A DNA stretch of 64,000 bases from Spongiivirga citrea. Lineage in GTDB: Bacteria; Bacteroidota; Bacteroidia; Flavobacteriales; Flavobacteriaceae. Below the pieces are notes generated by a model, which made no database searches, was not told the DNA's origin, and worked only from the letters and a program-made list of their open reading frames with translations. Position 1 is the first letter of the stretch; the number at the start of each line of letters is the position of its first letter. The DNA lies in the NCBI RefSeq assembly GCF_010671565.1, contig NZ_JAABOQ010000009.1, positions 37,626-101,625 of the forward strand, read 5' to 3'. Of this stretch, positions 1 through 9,587 are shown piece by piece. Made by a program: the position numbers and the translations under genes.

Positions 1-942
1 AATTGAAGCTACCCTGTCTTTGACTGCATCAATTACTTTTTTAGAATTGGCATTTTTTAGCATCATTACCTGCCCTAATACCTTTTCACCTTCACCATTG
101 CCTGTAATTGCTCCAAAACGTGCAGCAGCACCATAACCTACTGATGCAATGTCTCTTATATATATAGGCACTCCATTACGGTTGCTTACTACAATATTTT
201 TTATATCATCAAGAGTGCTAACTAATCCTTCTCCTCTAATAAAATAGGCTTGATTCACTTTCTCGATATAACTTCCGCCAGATACACTGTTGTTTTTTTC
301 TAATGCCATGAAAACATCTGAAGCGGAAATGTTCATGGCATTGAGCCTTTTGGTATTGATTGCTACTTCGTATTGCTTTAAATAACCACCCCAAGTATTT
401 ACTTCTACAACCCCTGGAATACCTGACAATTGTCTTTTTACAATCCAATCCTGAATCGTTCTAAGATCTGTGGCAGAATATTGAGCTTTATGCTCTGGTT
501 TTACATCTAAAATATACTGGTATATTTCGCCCAAACCGGTCGTTATTGGTCCCATTTCTGGTGTACCAAAACCTTCTGGAATTTTCTCAGATGCCGATTT
601 AATTTTTTCAGCGATTAGCTGACGTGGCAAATACGTTCCCATTTTGTCTTCGAAGACAATTGTTACGACCGAAAGACCGAACTTCGAAACTGATCGAATC
701 TCCTTTACGCCTGGAAGGTTGGCCATTTCAAGTTCTACAGGATAGGTAATAAATTGCTCCATATCCTGGGTAGATAAGTTACGCGAGGTCGTAATAACCT
801 GTACCTGATTGTTGGTTACATCAGGAACTGCTCCTATTGGTATTTGCGTTAAAGAGAATATACCAAAACCAACAATAAATGAGGTAAATAGTAAAACAAT
901 AAACTTGTTTTTAAGACTGAAATTTATAATATGAGAAAGCAT
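1..942 (-). CDS. CzcA/CusA-family heavy-metal efflux RND pump (N-terminal part, runs off window)
   Basis: Only the first 314 codons are present; the frame is open to the left edge. The product begins MLSHIINFSLKNKF, has a first membrane helix at about residues 12-30, then periplasmic porter sequence including PVELEMANLPGV and GVVEVNTWGGYLKQYEV, both typical of heavy-metal RND pumps. Known members are the inner-membrane part of three-component exporters for Cu/Ag or Zn/Co/Cd. It follows a His-rich small exported protein gene on the same strand by 95 bases, a common flavobacterial metal-efflux arrangement. The substrate metal cannot be told from this portion. Confidence 0.93.
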   Translation of the reverse strand, partial: MLSHIINFSLKNKFIVLLFTSFIVGFGIFSLTQIPIGAVPDVTNNQVQVITTSRNLSTQDMEQFITYPVELEMANLPGVKEIRSVSKFGLSVVTIVFEDKMGTYLPRQLIAEKIKSASEKIPEGFGTPEMGPITTGLGEIYQYILDVKPEHKAQYSATDLRTIQDWIVKRQLSGIPGVVEVNTWGGYLKQYEVAINTKRLNAMNISASDVFMALEKNNSVSGGSYIEKVNQAYFIRGEGLVSTLDDIKNIVVSNRNGVPIYIRDIASVGYGAAARFGAITGNGEGEKVLGQVMMLKNANSKKVIDAVKDRVASI

Positions 943-1037
943 AATTCATAGAAAATTAATCGAACAATTGACCCTAGATAACTAAGGGGTTTCATTAATA
1001 AAAATCTATACAAAAAGTGACCCTCTGGTCCCTTGAA

Positions 1038-1433
1038 TTATGCTACTTTCGGAGGTTGAAAAATCCCGGATTTAAATGGTGACGAAGATGGTGGTTGATA
1101 GTGGTAGTTTTCCACTTTGTCAGAAGAACTAATTGACCAATCTATAGGTACAGAATCGTTAATTACGAGTACCGAAATGAGCGTGGATTGTGTTTGTTGT
1201 TGAAATGGTAGCTTTTCGTGATCCTGATGTTCTTCCTGATGTTTTTCGCTATGTTCCAGCTTTTGTTCGCCGTAATGTTTAGACAGAAACACAAGAAAGT
1301 TATCTCCGTACTTAGCCTTATGAAATTGAGCATGTTCAAAAAGCTCATCTACAAGTATAATATCATTAATTCCGATATTCATACTTTGAGCAAACAACAA
1401 AAATGACAATATTAAGGCTATTAACTTAGTCAT
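1038..1433 (-). CDS. Small exported His-rich protein next to metal-efflux pump
   Basis: The 131-residue product starts with a hydrophobic signal or anchor (about residues 3-17) and then has a His/Glu-rich stretch around residues 52-75 (HYGEQKLEHSEKHQEEHQDH). It ends with FKSGIFQPPKVA, a tail I associate with small proteins preceding cation-efflux genes in flavobacteria. The His cluster suggests periplasmic metal binding, but this is inference and no named domain is recognised. It is probably the first gene of the operon that continues into the RND pump gene. Confidence 0.75.
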   Translation of the reverse strand: MTKLIALILSFLLFAQSMNIGINDIILVDELFEHAQFHKAKYGDNFLVFLSKHYGEQKLEHSEKHQEEHQDHEKLPFQQQTQSTLISVLVINDSVPIDWSISSSDKVENYHYQPPSSSPFKSGIFQPPKVA

Positions 1434-1607
1434 TAATTACAAAATAATGATCATTGACAAAGAATGAAGGTAACGAAAACTTACGTGAAAAAGCTTATTG
1501 CAATACTCTTTTTATCGATTAGCATCAATTTAAACCCTGAAATGCATACTTACACGACCGTTTAAAGTAAAAAAATAGTGTATTTATCCTAGATATTTGA
1601 AAAAGAA

Positions 1608-1639
1608 AAACTCCAAAGGTTTAAAAACCTTTGGAGTTT
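1608..1639 (-). terminator. Rho-independent terminator of the astacin-like gene
   Basis: A nearly perfect hairpin (AAACTCCAAAGGT paired with ACCTTTGGAGTTT) lies 22 bases beyond the stop codon of the metalloprotease gene. On the minus strand it is followed by a T-rich run (TTTTTCTTTTTC). Confidence 0.85.
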
Positions 1640-1661
1640 AGAACTCAATCTTAACTTGTTA

Positions 1662-3866
1662 CTATTCTAACACAATATTAAACAGCACATAGGCTTTCTG
1701 ACCGCCTTCAAAACCTTCTAATGAAATATCTTCACCAAGTGATCCAATGTAATTTTCATCTCGCCGCCTGCCATCAATATCCCCTAAAAAAATCTCACCG
1801 CTTGCAGTATCAATATAAAGTTCTAAGGCAGTAATGCCTGGAAAAGGGTTGATATCGAGTGTCTCATCGGGAGAGATGCCACCTTCAGTTCCTGATCGTC
1901 CGTCATCGTCTCTAAGTTGTAGCCATACTTTTGCATAGGGCTCATTTCGACGAATGGTATATCTAAACTCCCAATTAGGGTAAATATCGTTGTCACTTTC
2001 TTCAACGGTACCGCTTTTAAAACGTTCCGATGGATTACTTGACCCTCCTGGTCTCCAATCCCAACCAGGTCCTGTTTCATTTTTCATATAAAAATCAATA
2101 TCATGTTTTCTCCCTCCATCTCTATCGTCAGATTGTACTCTTAGAATTGTTGTTTTTACAGTCCTTATAGAAGTAACCGGCCTAGAAATTCGCTCATAAA
2201 AATCGAATGGGTAAGCAGTGTTTATTCCATCGATATCCATAGCTGATAAGCCTGAATCTGGTGATACGGGATTACGTGTACGAGCATCTACTATCGTCGG
2301 AGATGATCTATCTTTAGAAAAAGCATATCCACCATAATGCATAATCGAATTGGCATCATAAGGCGTTACTTTATATCCATCCGATGAATGTTTTTTGAAA
2401 TTACTTTCCTTACCATCTTGAATGTTGTCCCAGTTAATACGAATATGTCTATCTCGATCATTACGGCTTTGCTCGTGCCAAGCTCCTGCAGCATGCAAAA
2501 TTTCATGCATAATTGTATTTCTAGAAACATTTTCACCTAGGGTGATTTTTTGCCTTATTCTAGCACGACCAACCTTACTTTTCCCACCATTCAAGTCACG
2601 ATCTTTAATAAATTGAACATGGTTTTGAATTTTCCATTTAGGTACAATGTTTAAGTTCGTTCGCGTATTTAATTCATCTATAGCATCTAAAATCACTCGC
2701 AATTCCGCATTGCTAAAATCCCCACTTTTAACTGAATAGGGTATAATGCCTTTATTCCACAACCAATTACGATCAATAAGACCATCGCTTACTCTGATCA
2801 TTATTGCCTGAGTAGAGCTTCCAACCCCATTTCTAATCGGCGCACTTGGGCGAATCTCCCCATAGCGGCTAAAATTCTTTTTTACAGGATGTGGTTTAGG
2901 TGCAGGATCGACTACATTTCGAGCGTTACCTAAAACAATATCGCCTTGATACATCGCAAGTCCTTTATCAATGTAATATGAAATATTCTCAGTTCTTTCT
3001 AAAAAAGGCAGTTTTACCCGTTTATTTAATATTGTCACTCTAGGGCTGGGTGAAGGGTTGCTCCTAACAGGCTCATTAGTAAGCACTACATTGAATTGAA
3101 CACCACGAGACATTTTCTTCTTGTTTTGATTAAAAATAGTCCAGTCCCTTCCTGTTTTCCAGACACCTATTGGGTTTGAATTATAGGTGCTTTTGTAATT
3201 TGTATTCGCAAAAACAGTTGTGCTTGAAGTGTATTGCAAGGGTGACTTAATCTTAGAAATATGATTGGTGGTTTTCGTTTCTTGATATTTAAACCCAAAC
3301 AGATTCAGGTTTCCTATTTTGTTATTACCTTTTTTTACTACCAATACGTTCATTTTGGTATTTATAGGCATTTTTTTACTCGTATTTTCATTGTACACTT
3401 TCCATTTTCCCTGAGCATACCATACACCAATGTTTGACGTATTGTAAGCACCGTAAAGTTGTGTAACTAATACAATGTCGTTTGGTTTTCCATTTGTTAA
3501 ACCATTATTTAATGTGGTAATATGATCGTTTGTGTTAGACGCTTTGGTGGTATGAACAAAGGCTTGTCTCGTGTTTTTCGGAAATATTAAAACATTAAAA
3601 TGCGTAGTTAACGGCATTTTGCTTCGATCTTGATTGAAAATATGCCATTTGTTCTTATGGTACCATACCCCTATTGCATGGGGGTTATATTTTCCAAATT
3701 CTTGGGTCACAATCAAAATAGCATCAGGTTTATTATTGGTTGCGGGATGATTAATCGTTGTAATGTGATCTTTAGTGTTGCGAGCATTACTGGTATGATC
3801 AAATTTTATTTGACCCGTTAAACCAACTGCAAACAGCAGAAACGAAAGAAAGACTAAATTTTTCAT
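1662..3866 (-). CDS. Secreted astacin-like (M12A) zinc metalloprotease with three N-terminal repeats
   Basis: The 734-residue protein has a signal peptide (about 1-19) and three repeats of roughly 75-85 residues (about 20-100, 101-180, 181-265), each with a GVW..W.(I/V)(F/Y)N motif and ending in an FNV-like strand. They resemble the DUF7452 type, named from memory. The catalytic domain spans about 370-570. It has the extended zinc motif HEILHAAGAWHEQSR with H454, E455, H458 and H464, and a Met-turn SIMHYGG (M509, Y511), all intact for an astacin. A C-terminal beta-rich domain of about 150 residues has acidic, calcium-like motifs (DDRDGG, DDDGRSG). It probably degrades extracellular protein, with the repeats binding the cell surface or a substrate. 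A GTTAACC sequence about 47 bases before the start resembles the island promoter at 19.4-29 kb but has a shorter spacer. Confidence 0.9.
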   Translation of the reverse strand: MKNLVFLSFLLFAVGLTGQIKFDHTSNARNTKDHITTINHPATNNKPDAILIVTQEFGKYNPHAIGVWYHKNKWHIFNQDRSKMPLTTHFNVLIFPKNTRQAFVHTTKASNTNDHITTLNNGLTNGKPNDIVLVTQLYGAYNTSNIGVWYAQGKWKVYNENTSKKMPINTKMNVLVVKKGNNKIGNLNLFGFKYQETKTTNHISKIKSPLQYTSSTTVFANTNYKSTYNSNPIGVWKTGRDWTIFNQNKKKMSRGVQFNVVLTNEPVRSNPSPSPRVTILNKRVKLPFLERTENISYYIDKGLAMYQGDIVLGNARNVVDPAPKPHPVKKNFSRYGEIRPSAPIRNGVGSSTQAIMIRVSDGLIDRNWLWNKGIIPYSVKSGDFSNAELRVILDAIDELNTRTNLNIVPKWKIQNHVQFIKDRDLNGGKSKVGRARIRQKITLGENVSRNTIMHEILHAAGAWHEQSRNDRDRHIRINWDNIQDGKESNFKKHSSDGYKVTPYDANSIMHYGGYAFSKDRSSPTIVDARTRNPVSPDSGLSAMDIDGINTAYPFDFYERISRPVTSIRTVKTTILRVQSDDRDGGRKHDIDFYMKNETGPGWDWRPGGSSNPSERFKSGTVEESDNDIYPNWEFRYTIRRNEPYAKVWLQLRDDDGRSGTEGGISPDETLDINPFPGITALELYIDTASGEIFLGDIDGRRRDENYIGSLGEDISLEGFEGGQKAYVLFNIVLE

Positions 3867-3941
3867 GTTGAGATTGTTTATTATTCATCTCTTAATGAAA
3901 TTTTGTCACAAAGGTTAACTTCTATTAAAAGGTCATTCAAT

Positions 3942-4658
3942 TCATAATTGCCGAGTGCCTTTATCAATAACCCAGTTTATTCTAAAAAGCCCGTACTGTT
4001 GTTTATAATTAATTCCTCTTCCATAGGATACATCTAACTGAATACTATCACTCACAAACAGATTAATACCAGTATCGAATGCTATTTGATGTGTTTTCAA
4101 ATCAGAGAACTCCCCAAATAGTTCTAAATAGGTTCCAAATTTTCCTTTTATAGGAACATTAATTGAAGTAACATAGGCCAATGATCCCTCTCCTATTCCC
4201 GAATTTGAATAGGTAAGATTATACCCTAACTCTAGCTTGTTTAGCTTTTGAGAAATTAATAATGAAGTGCTGTAACCAATAGTTTCATTTTCAGAAGGAA
4301 TAGAAATGCTTCCCAACACCCCCAAACCAAAGGTTGCTGATTCATTTTCATATAGGTAATATTTAGCTCCAATATTCAAGTCATTCCAACCGCTAAAAAC
4401 GACCTCATTACCATTATCTTCTATGATATCGTATTGATTTGATAGCTGAAGCTCAATGTCGGATGTCAGTCCGTATCTAAATAAGATATTAGAACTGGCC
4501 GATTGCATTGGTGATTCATTTTCATCATACGTAAAAGCACCAAATGCTTCGATTTGAATGCTGTTTTCGGCATTTGTTCCAGCAGGTTCTATCTGGTCTT
4601 GTGCCCATATAGCTGTAGTTATAAAAAAACAAAAAAATCTAATTATTTGGAATGGCAT
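3942..4658 (-). CDS. Outer-membrane beta-barrel protein, transporter/phenol-MetA-like family
   Basis: The 238-residue product has a signal peptide ending near WAQDQ (about residue 20) followed by alternating polar/hydrophobic strands (FGAFTYDENESP, LFRYGLTSDIELQLS, YLELFGEFSD, LDVSYGRGIN) typical of a small barrel. The strand pattern and length resemble the putative MetA-pathway phenol-degradation/transporter family (Pfam Phenol_MetA_deg), a family named for one member and not evidence for phenol use. It lies 75 bases upstream of the metalloprotease gene on the same strand. The role is unknown. Confidence 0.7.
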   Translation of the reverse strand: MPFQIIRFFCFFITTAIWAQDQIEPAGTNAENSIQIEAFGAFTYDENESPMQSASSNILFRYGLTSDIELQLSNQYDIIEDNGNEVVFSGWNDLNIGAKYYLYENESATFGLGVLGSISIPSENETIGYSTSLLISQKLNKLELGYNLTYSNSGIGEGSLAYVTSINVPIKGKFGTYLELFGEFSDLKTHQIAFDTGINLFVSDSIQLDVSYGRGINYKQQYGLFRINWVIDKGTRQL

Positions 4659-4767
4659 AGCGGTTATATTTTGCCATACCTACGGAGTTTTTTAGTGGAG
4701 GGTTTGGTTTTACTAGTGGTCCATTACCGTTAGCTGTATTCTGTTTTTAAAAATTGAAGTTTTAATT

Positions 4768-5475
4768 CTAATTACATCCTGAAATTCCTGTGGCACACCC
4801 ATAGAAATAATTCACATATTGTGCCTTAAGTCCCGATGCTTTGAAAATTTCAGCAGCCCGCTTTGCGTTCTTAAAATGTTCCGTGTAAATACCCAGCATT
4901 TTATAAGTTTCAGGATTACCTAGAAATAATTTTCCAAAGAATGGGATACAGTATTTAATGTAAAACAGATAGAGACTCTTTAATGCAGTATTATTTGGAA
5001 TGGAGACATCAACTAATGAAAAAGTACCTCCTGGTTTAAGAATACGTTTAACCTCTAAAGCAAAATTTTTCATTTGTAATTCATTAAAGGTCTTCAACCC
5101 GAAGCCAGATATTATCACGTCAGCAGAATTATCTTCTATTGAGTTTTTAAAAATATCCTCCTGCAATAGGTCAATATTTATATAGCCCTGATCTTGTTTT
5201 TTAACCTTTCCTAAGCGAATCATTTCAGAAGAAATGTCTAAAGCAATTACCTTGTTTTCTCTGTTTACTCCTTTCAAAATAAAAGGCCAACATTCTCCCA
5301 TTCCTGTCATTAAATCTACAACCACATCACCTTTTATAATATTTCCTTTGGCAACGCATTGTCTTCGCCATCGGTCGCTAAATCCAAAAGATGTAATGAA
5401 ATTGACATTCTTATAGGTTTTGCTCATATCGTCAAAAAGACTGGCGATAAACTCTGGTTTGTAGATATCTTTCAT
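4768..5475 (-). CDS. Class I SAM-dependent methyltransferase, UbiE/COQ5-like
   Basis: The Rossmann-type methyltransferase has motif I VVDLMTGMGECWPF, an acidic post-I residue (VIALDISSEMI), ADVIISGFGLKTF as motif II and LKPGGTFSLVDVS as motif III, in the order found in UbiE-like C/O-methyltransferases. An upstream ATG at 5526 would add 17 residues, but those codons fall inside a strong terminator hairpin of the preceding gene. I therefore choose the ATG at 5475 (MKDIYKPEF), preceded by AAGAA, giving 235 residues. The substrate is unknown; menaquinone or lipid methylation is possible but not shown. The protein ends in a Cys-containing tail (GCATGISGCN). Confidence 0.8.
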   Translation of the reverse strand: MKDIYKPEFIASLFDDMSKTYKNVNFITSFGFSDRWRRQCVAKGNIIKGDVVVDLMTGMGECWPFILKGVNRENKVIALDISSEMIRLGKVKKQDQGYINIDLLQEDIFKNSIEDNSADVIISGFGLKTFNELQMKNFALEVKRILKPGGTFSLVDVSIPNNTALKSLYLFYIKYCIPFFGKLFLGNPETYKMLGIYTEHFKNAKRAAEIFKASGLKAQYVNYFYGCATGISGCN

Positions 5476-5485
5476 TTCTTCAATA

Positions 5486-5523
5486 TTAAAAAACCTCAAA
5501 AACTTAGTAAGCTTTTGAGGTTT
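5486..5523 (-). terminator. Rho-independent terminator of nrdA
   Basis: An 11-bp perfect stem (AAACCTCAAAA with TTTTGAGGTTT) is followed on the minus strand by TTTTTT, 52 bases past the nrdA stop codon. Its T-run ends 11 bases before the chosen methyltransferase start, so that gene needs readthrough or a promoter overlapping the hairpin. Confidence 0.88.
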
Positions 5524-5574
5524 CACCCATAGTTGTTTTTGATAATAATTCTTATCTAAAATCTCATATCTATA

Positions 5575-8055
5575 TTAAGATCCACACATCTCACAATCGT
5601 CACCACCAGTTCCTTCTTTAGCTTGTGCAATAATCGCACGCAACTCTTCGGGAGTCATTGGTTGAACTTCTGGTGCTGGCTCGTCTACCTGTGCTTGTTT
5701 TTCTAAACCTACAGGAGTTGTTTCAACAGCGATTTCTTTTGCTTCGACAGCCTCTTTTACTTCGACAGCAACTGGCTCTTTTTTCGCTTCTTTAGCCACC
5801 GTAAATTTAATCGCATCTACAGCTGACTTGGTACGTAGGTAATACATTCCAGTTTTTAAGCCACTTTTCCATGCGTAAAAGTGCATTGAGGTTAATTTCC
5901 CCATGGTTGCGCCTTCCATAAACAGGTTAAGCGATTGTGATTGGTCAATAAAGTATCCTCTATGACGAGACATATCAATAATGTCTTTCATACTTAATTC
6001 CCATACTGTTTTGTAAAGCTCTTTAATATCAGCTGGAATTGCTTCAATATGTTGAATCGATCCGTTTGCACGCATTAATTCTTGCTTTATATTCTCATTC
6101 CATAAACCTAATGCCACAAGATCTTCTAATAGGTGCTTGTTCACTACAATAAACTCACCAGATAATACACGACGCGTATAAATATTAGAAGTATAAGGCT
6201 CGAAACATTCATTGTTTCCAAGAATTTGTGAGGTACTTGCTGTAGGCATCGGCGCTACTAATAATGAATTACGTACACCGTTTTTCTTCACATCTTTACG
6301 AAGCTTAGTCCAGTCCCAACGACCACTTAATTCTTCATCTTTAACGCCCCATAAATTGTGTTGGAATTCTCCATTAGACATTGGTGAACCTTCATAAGTA
6401 TCATAAGCTCCTTCTTCCTTAGCTAACTCCATTGATGCCGTTACCGCAGCAAAGTAAAGTGTCTCGAAAATTTCCTGATTTAAAGTCTTAGCTTCGTCAC
6501 TTGTAAATGGCATACGTAGCTTGATAAATGTATCAGCTAATCCTTGTACTCCAAGTCCGATTGGACGGTGACGGAAGTTAGAATTTTGCGCCTCGATTAC
6601 AGGATAATAATTGCGATCGATTACCTTATTCAAGTTCTTCGTTACACGTTTGGTAATCCGGAATAACTCTTCGTGATCAAACTCGTTATTCTTTACAAAC
6701 ATCGGTAATGCGATACTTGCTAGATTACATACCGCTACTTCGTCTGGAGATGTATATTCCATGATCTCCGTACATAAGTTTGATGAACGGATGGTTCCCA
6801 AATTCTTCTGGTTACTCTTACGGTTTGCTGCATCTTTATACAACATATAAGGTGTACCTGTCTCAATTTGAGATTCGGTTATTTTTTCCCAAAGCTCACG
6901 AGCTCGAATCGTCTTACGGCCTTTTCCTTCTTTTTCGTATTTGGTATATAATGCTTCAAATTCTTCACTATGTGTATCTGGTAATCCAGGGCACTCATTC
7001 GGACACATTAAGGTCCACTCACCATCAGCATGTACACGCTCCATAAATAAATCTGGAATCCACATTGCATAGAATAAATCTCGCGCGCGTAATTCTTCAG
7101 CTCCATGATTCTTTTTCAAATCAAGGAAACTAAAAATATCCGCATGCCAAGGCTCGATGTACATAGCGAATGATCCTTTACGCTTTCCACCACCTTGATC
7201 AACATAACGTGCAGTATCGTTAAATACTTTCAACATTGGTACAATCCCATTTGATGTACCGTTCGTTCCACCGATGTAGCTTCCGGTAGCGCGAATATTG
7301 TGTATAGCCAAACCAATACCACCCGCAGACTGTGATATTTTAGCTGTTTGTTTTAATGTATCATAAATACCATCGATACTGTCCTCCTTCATCGTTAAAA
7401 GGAAGCAAGATGACATTTGTGGTTTTGGTGTACCTGAGTTGAATAAGGTTGGAGTAGCATGTGTAAAGTACTTTTTGGACATCAACTCATAAGTCTCGAT
7501 AGCCGCTTCGATATCGTCATTATGAATACCAACAGAAACACGCATCAACATATGCTGCGGACGCTCGTGAATTTTCCCATTTACCTTTAATAGGTAAGAG
7601 CGCTCCAAGGTTTTAAATCCGAAGTAATCATAACCAAAATCACGGTTATAAATAATGGTCGAATCTAAGCGATCGGCATTATCCATAATTACTTTATACA
7701 CCTCATCACTTAACAATGGTGCTTTTTTACCTGTACGAGGATTCACATACTCATATAGATCAGTCATCACTTCAGAGAATGACTTTTTAGTGTTTTTATG
7801 TAAGTTAGAAACAGAGATACGTGCAGCAAGTCGTGCATAATCTGGATGTGTTGTGGTCATTGTTGCCGCAACCTCAGCTGCCAAATTATCAAGTTCAGAT
7901 GTGGTTACGCCATCATATAAACCTTCAATAACACGCATTGAAATTTTTACGGGATCGACCAATTCATTTAATCCGTAATTGAGTTTACGAATTCTTGCGG
8001 TGATCTTGTCGAACATGATTGGTTCTTTTCTGCCGTCTCTTTTTACTACATACAT
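5575..8055 (-). CDS. nrdA: Ribonucleoside-diphosphate reductase, class Ia, alpha subunit
   Basis: This is the catalytic subunit that reduces ribonucleoside diphosphates to deoxy forms. An N-terminal ATP-cone (about residues 1-90, starting [13 protein letters not shown]) precedes the ten-stranded barrel. Active-site residues are visible: C217 (PQMSSCFLL), the NLCTEI loop with C428 and E430, and C443 (VCNLAS), plus the Tyr-Tyr pair in [10 protein letters not shown] that relays the radical. The C-terminal CEMCGS carries the two shuttle cysteines (C821, C824). Between barrel and tail lies an unusual Ala/Glu/Val-rich linker of about 65 residues (roughly 750-815). The gene lies 228 bases after nrdB on the same strand; the gap holds a short dispersed repeat. 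Confidence 0.97.
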   Translation of the reverse strand: MYVVKRDGRKEPIMFDKITARIRKLNYGLNELVDPVKISMRVIEGLYDGVTTSELDNLAAEVAATMTTTHPDYARLAARISVSNLHKNTKKSFSEVMTDLYEYVNPRTGKKAPLLSDEVYKVIMDNADRLDSTIIYNRDFGYDYFGFKTLERSYLLKVNGKIHERPQHMLMRVSVGIHNDDIEAAIETYELMSKKYFTHATPTLFNSGTPKPQMSSCFLLTMKEDSIDGIYDTLKQTAKISQSAGGIGLAIHNIRATGSYIGGTNGTSNGIVPMLKVFNDTARYVDQGGGKRKGSFAMYIEPWHADIFSFLDLKKNHGAEELRARDLFYAMWIPDLFMERVHADGEWTLMCPNECPGLPDTHSEEFEALYTKYEKEGKGRKTIRARELWEKITESQIETGTPYMLYKDAANRKSNQKNLGTIRSSNLCTEIMEYTSPDEVAVCNLASIALPMFVKNNEFDHEELFRITKRVTKNLNKVIDRNYYPVIEAQNSNFRHRPIGLGVQGLADTFIKLRMPFTSDEAKTLNQEIFETLYFAAVTASMELAKEEGAYDTYEGSPMSNGEFQHNLWGVKDEELSGRWDWTKLRKDVKKNGVRNSLLVAPMPTASTSQILGNNECFEPYTSNIYTRRVLSGEFIVVNKHLLEDLVALGLWNENIKQELMRANGSIQHIEAIPADIKELYKTVWELSMKDIIDMSRHRGYFIDQSQSLNLFMEGATMGKLTSMHFYAWKSGLKTGMYYLRTKSAVDAIKFTVAKEAKKEPVAVEVKEAVEAKEIAVETTPVGLEKQAQVDEPAPEVQPMTPEELRAIIAQAKEGTGGDDCEMCGS

Positions 8056-8249
8056 TTGCTACACATTTTTTGTTGTTTAGTACTTAATAACCATTATATA
8101 TTTGCGGTATAACAGCTACTATTCGTTAGGGTTTGAGCCAAAAAATCCCTCGGCCCAGAGGGCTATTTTTAAATTTTGTTTATCAATGTTGTGTGCGGAC
8201 TGTTTAAAAGTCCTATTGGTGTCAGAAGTTCAAAGCCTAAATAAAAGGG

Positions 8250-8272
8250 CTTCGACTGCGCTCAGCCTGACA
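8250..8272. repeat. Short dispersed repeat, copy 1 (TTCGACTGCGCTCA core)
   Basis: The core TTCGACTGCGCTCAGCCTGA occurs in the gap between nrdB and nrdA and again, with one base changed, at 15059-15080. From general experience this is a widespread intergenic repeat in flavobacteria. No coding function is apparent. Confidence 0.7.
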
Positions 8273-8283
8273 ATAGCGCAGTA

Positions 8284-9264
8284 CTAAAAATCGGCGTCGA
8301 AGCTAATTTTATCGTCTTCCTTATCCTTACTTAATACTCCAGCTTTTTGGTATTCTGACACTCGTTTTTCAAAGAAGTTTGTTTTTCCTTGAAGCGAGAT
8401 CATATCCATAAAGTCAAAAGGATTGGCAGTGCCATATTCCTTTTCACATTCTAATTCGCCCAATAATCTATCAGTAACGAACTCTAAATATTGGGTCATT
8501 AAATTCGAATTCATTCCAATCAAACTAACAGGTAGTGATTCGGTAATAAATTCTCTTTCAATATTTAGTGCATCGACAATAATTTCGCGAATACGTTCTT
8601 TAGGTACTTTGTTAATTAAGTGCTTGTTATGTAGGTGAACAGCAAAATCACAGTGAACACCTTCGTCACGAGAAATCAACTCGTTAGAAAATGTCAATCC
8701 TGGCATTAAACCACGTTTCTTTAACCAAAAAATAGAGCAGAATGCACCAGAAAAGAAAATTCCTTCAACAGCTGCAAAAGCGATCAAGCGCTCAGCAAAA
8801 CTTGGTGAGTCAATCCATTTCAACGCCCAATCTGCCTTCTTTTTAATCGCAGGAAAATTTTCAATAGCGTTGAATAATTTATCTTTTTCTTTTTCGTCTT
8901 TTACGTAGGTGTCTATTAAAAGTGAGTAGGTTTCACTATGGATGTTTTCCATCATAATTTGGAAACCGTAGAAGAATTTTGCTTCAGAATATTGTACTTC
9001 ATTTACGAAGTTTTCTGCCAAATTCTCATTTACAATCCCATCACTTGCCGCAAAAAATGCCAAAATGTGTTTGATAAAATAACGCTCATCGTCGTTAAGC
9101 TTTTCAGCCCAATCAGTAAGATCCTGATGAAGGTCAATTTCTTCAGCGGTCCAAAAACTAGCTTCCGATTTTTTATACCATTCCCAAAGATCATGATGTT
9201 GAATAGGGAAGATCACAAATCGATCTTTATTTTCTGCTAAAATTGGTTCGACGGCTGCTGACAT
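8284..9264 (-). CDS. nrdB: Ribonucleoside-diphosphate reductase, class Ia, beta subunit (radical-generating)
   Basis: The 326-residue ferritin-like protein holds the diiron-tyrosyl radical cofactor for NrdA. Ligand motifs match the eukaryote-like R2 branch: D75 in [13 protein letters not shown]106 and H109 in [10 protein letters not shown] with radical Tyr Y113, E167 in [10 protein letters not shown], and E201/H204 in [10 protein letters not shown]. The full ligand set is present, so the protein should be active. The start has an A-rich leader (AAAGAAAAAGAAAA). No NrdR-box-like palindrome was noticed upstream. Confidence 0.97.
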   Translation of the reverse strand: MSAAVEPILAENKDRFVIFPIQHHDLWEWYKKSEASFWTAEEIDLHQDLTDWAEKLNDDERYFIKHILAFFAASDGIVNENLAENFVNEVQYSEAKFFYGFQIMMENIHSETYSLLIDTYVKDEKEKDKLFNAIENFPAIKKKADWALKWIDSPSFAERLIAFAAVEGIFFSGAFCSIFWLKKRGLMPGLTFSNELISRDEGVHCDFAVHLHNKHLINKVPKERIREIIVDALNIEREFITESLPVSLIGMNSNLMTQYLEFVTDRLLGELECEKEYGTANPFDFMDMISLQGKTNFFEKRVSEYQKAGVLSKDKEDDKISFDADF

Positions 9265-9538
9265 TTTTCTTTTTCTTTAATCGTTTAAGGGATGTATTTT
9301 TCTAACTACTCGGGCTAACAAAGATTGGAAAATGTAAACGATTTTGAAAGTGGTACTTATTCACATTTGCTTAGACTTTTTAACAGGATTACAGTATTTT
9401 CCTACAAAATTGAAAATCATGTTTTTCATTTAAAATATTGATTATCAATTAATTAAAAATATTGAAATCAGCTCGCAAGTGATAAACACTAGGATTCTTA
9501 ACATTGTCTTAATATGGAAGTAATGTTATGTTGGAATG
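9265..9538. other. Intergenic region upstream of nrdB; no gene seen
   Basis: This AT-rich stretch should contain the nrdB promoter. On the minus strand AATCTTTG (plus 9319-9326) is one base from the Bacteroidota -7 consensus TAnnTTTG and lies about 55 bases before the start codon. No matching TTG was found at the expected distance, so the call is weak. Nothing else was recognised here. Confidence 0.35.
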
Positions 9539-9540
9539 AA

Positions 9541-9574
9541 AAAATCCTGAGGGGTTGACGCTCAGGATTTTTTC
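9541..9574 (-). terminator. Terminator of the ricin-lectin/papain-like gene
   Basis: An 11-bp stem (AAAATCCTGAG with CTCAGGATTTT) with a 9-base loop begins 14 bases after the stop codon. A and T tracts on both sides allow action in either direction. Confidence 0.85.
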
Positions 9575-9587
9575 ACTCTTCAACTGA

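Noticed and set aside
1218..1406. Plus-strand 62-codon frame opposite the His-rich small protein
   Set aside because: Shadow frame; the minus-strand protein has signal peptide and family-like ending.
3891..3919. Fourth copy of the ECF-type promoter before the astacin-like gene
   Set aside because: The GTTAACC part is present but the second block is CATTAAG and the spacer is 15 bases, not 17; kept only as a weak hint.
6780..7046. Plus-strand 88-codon frame within nrdA
   Set aside because: Lies fully inside a well-supported gene on the other strand with no recognisable product.
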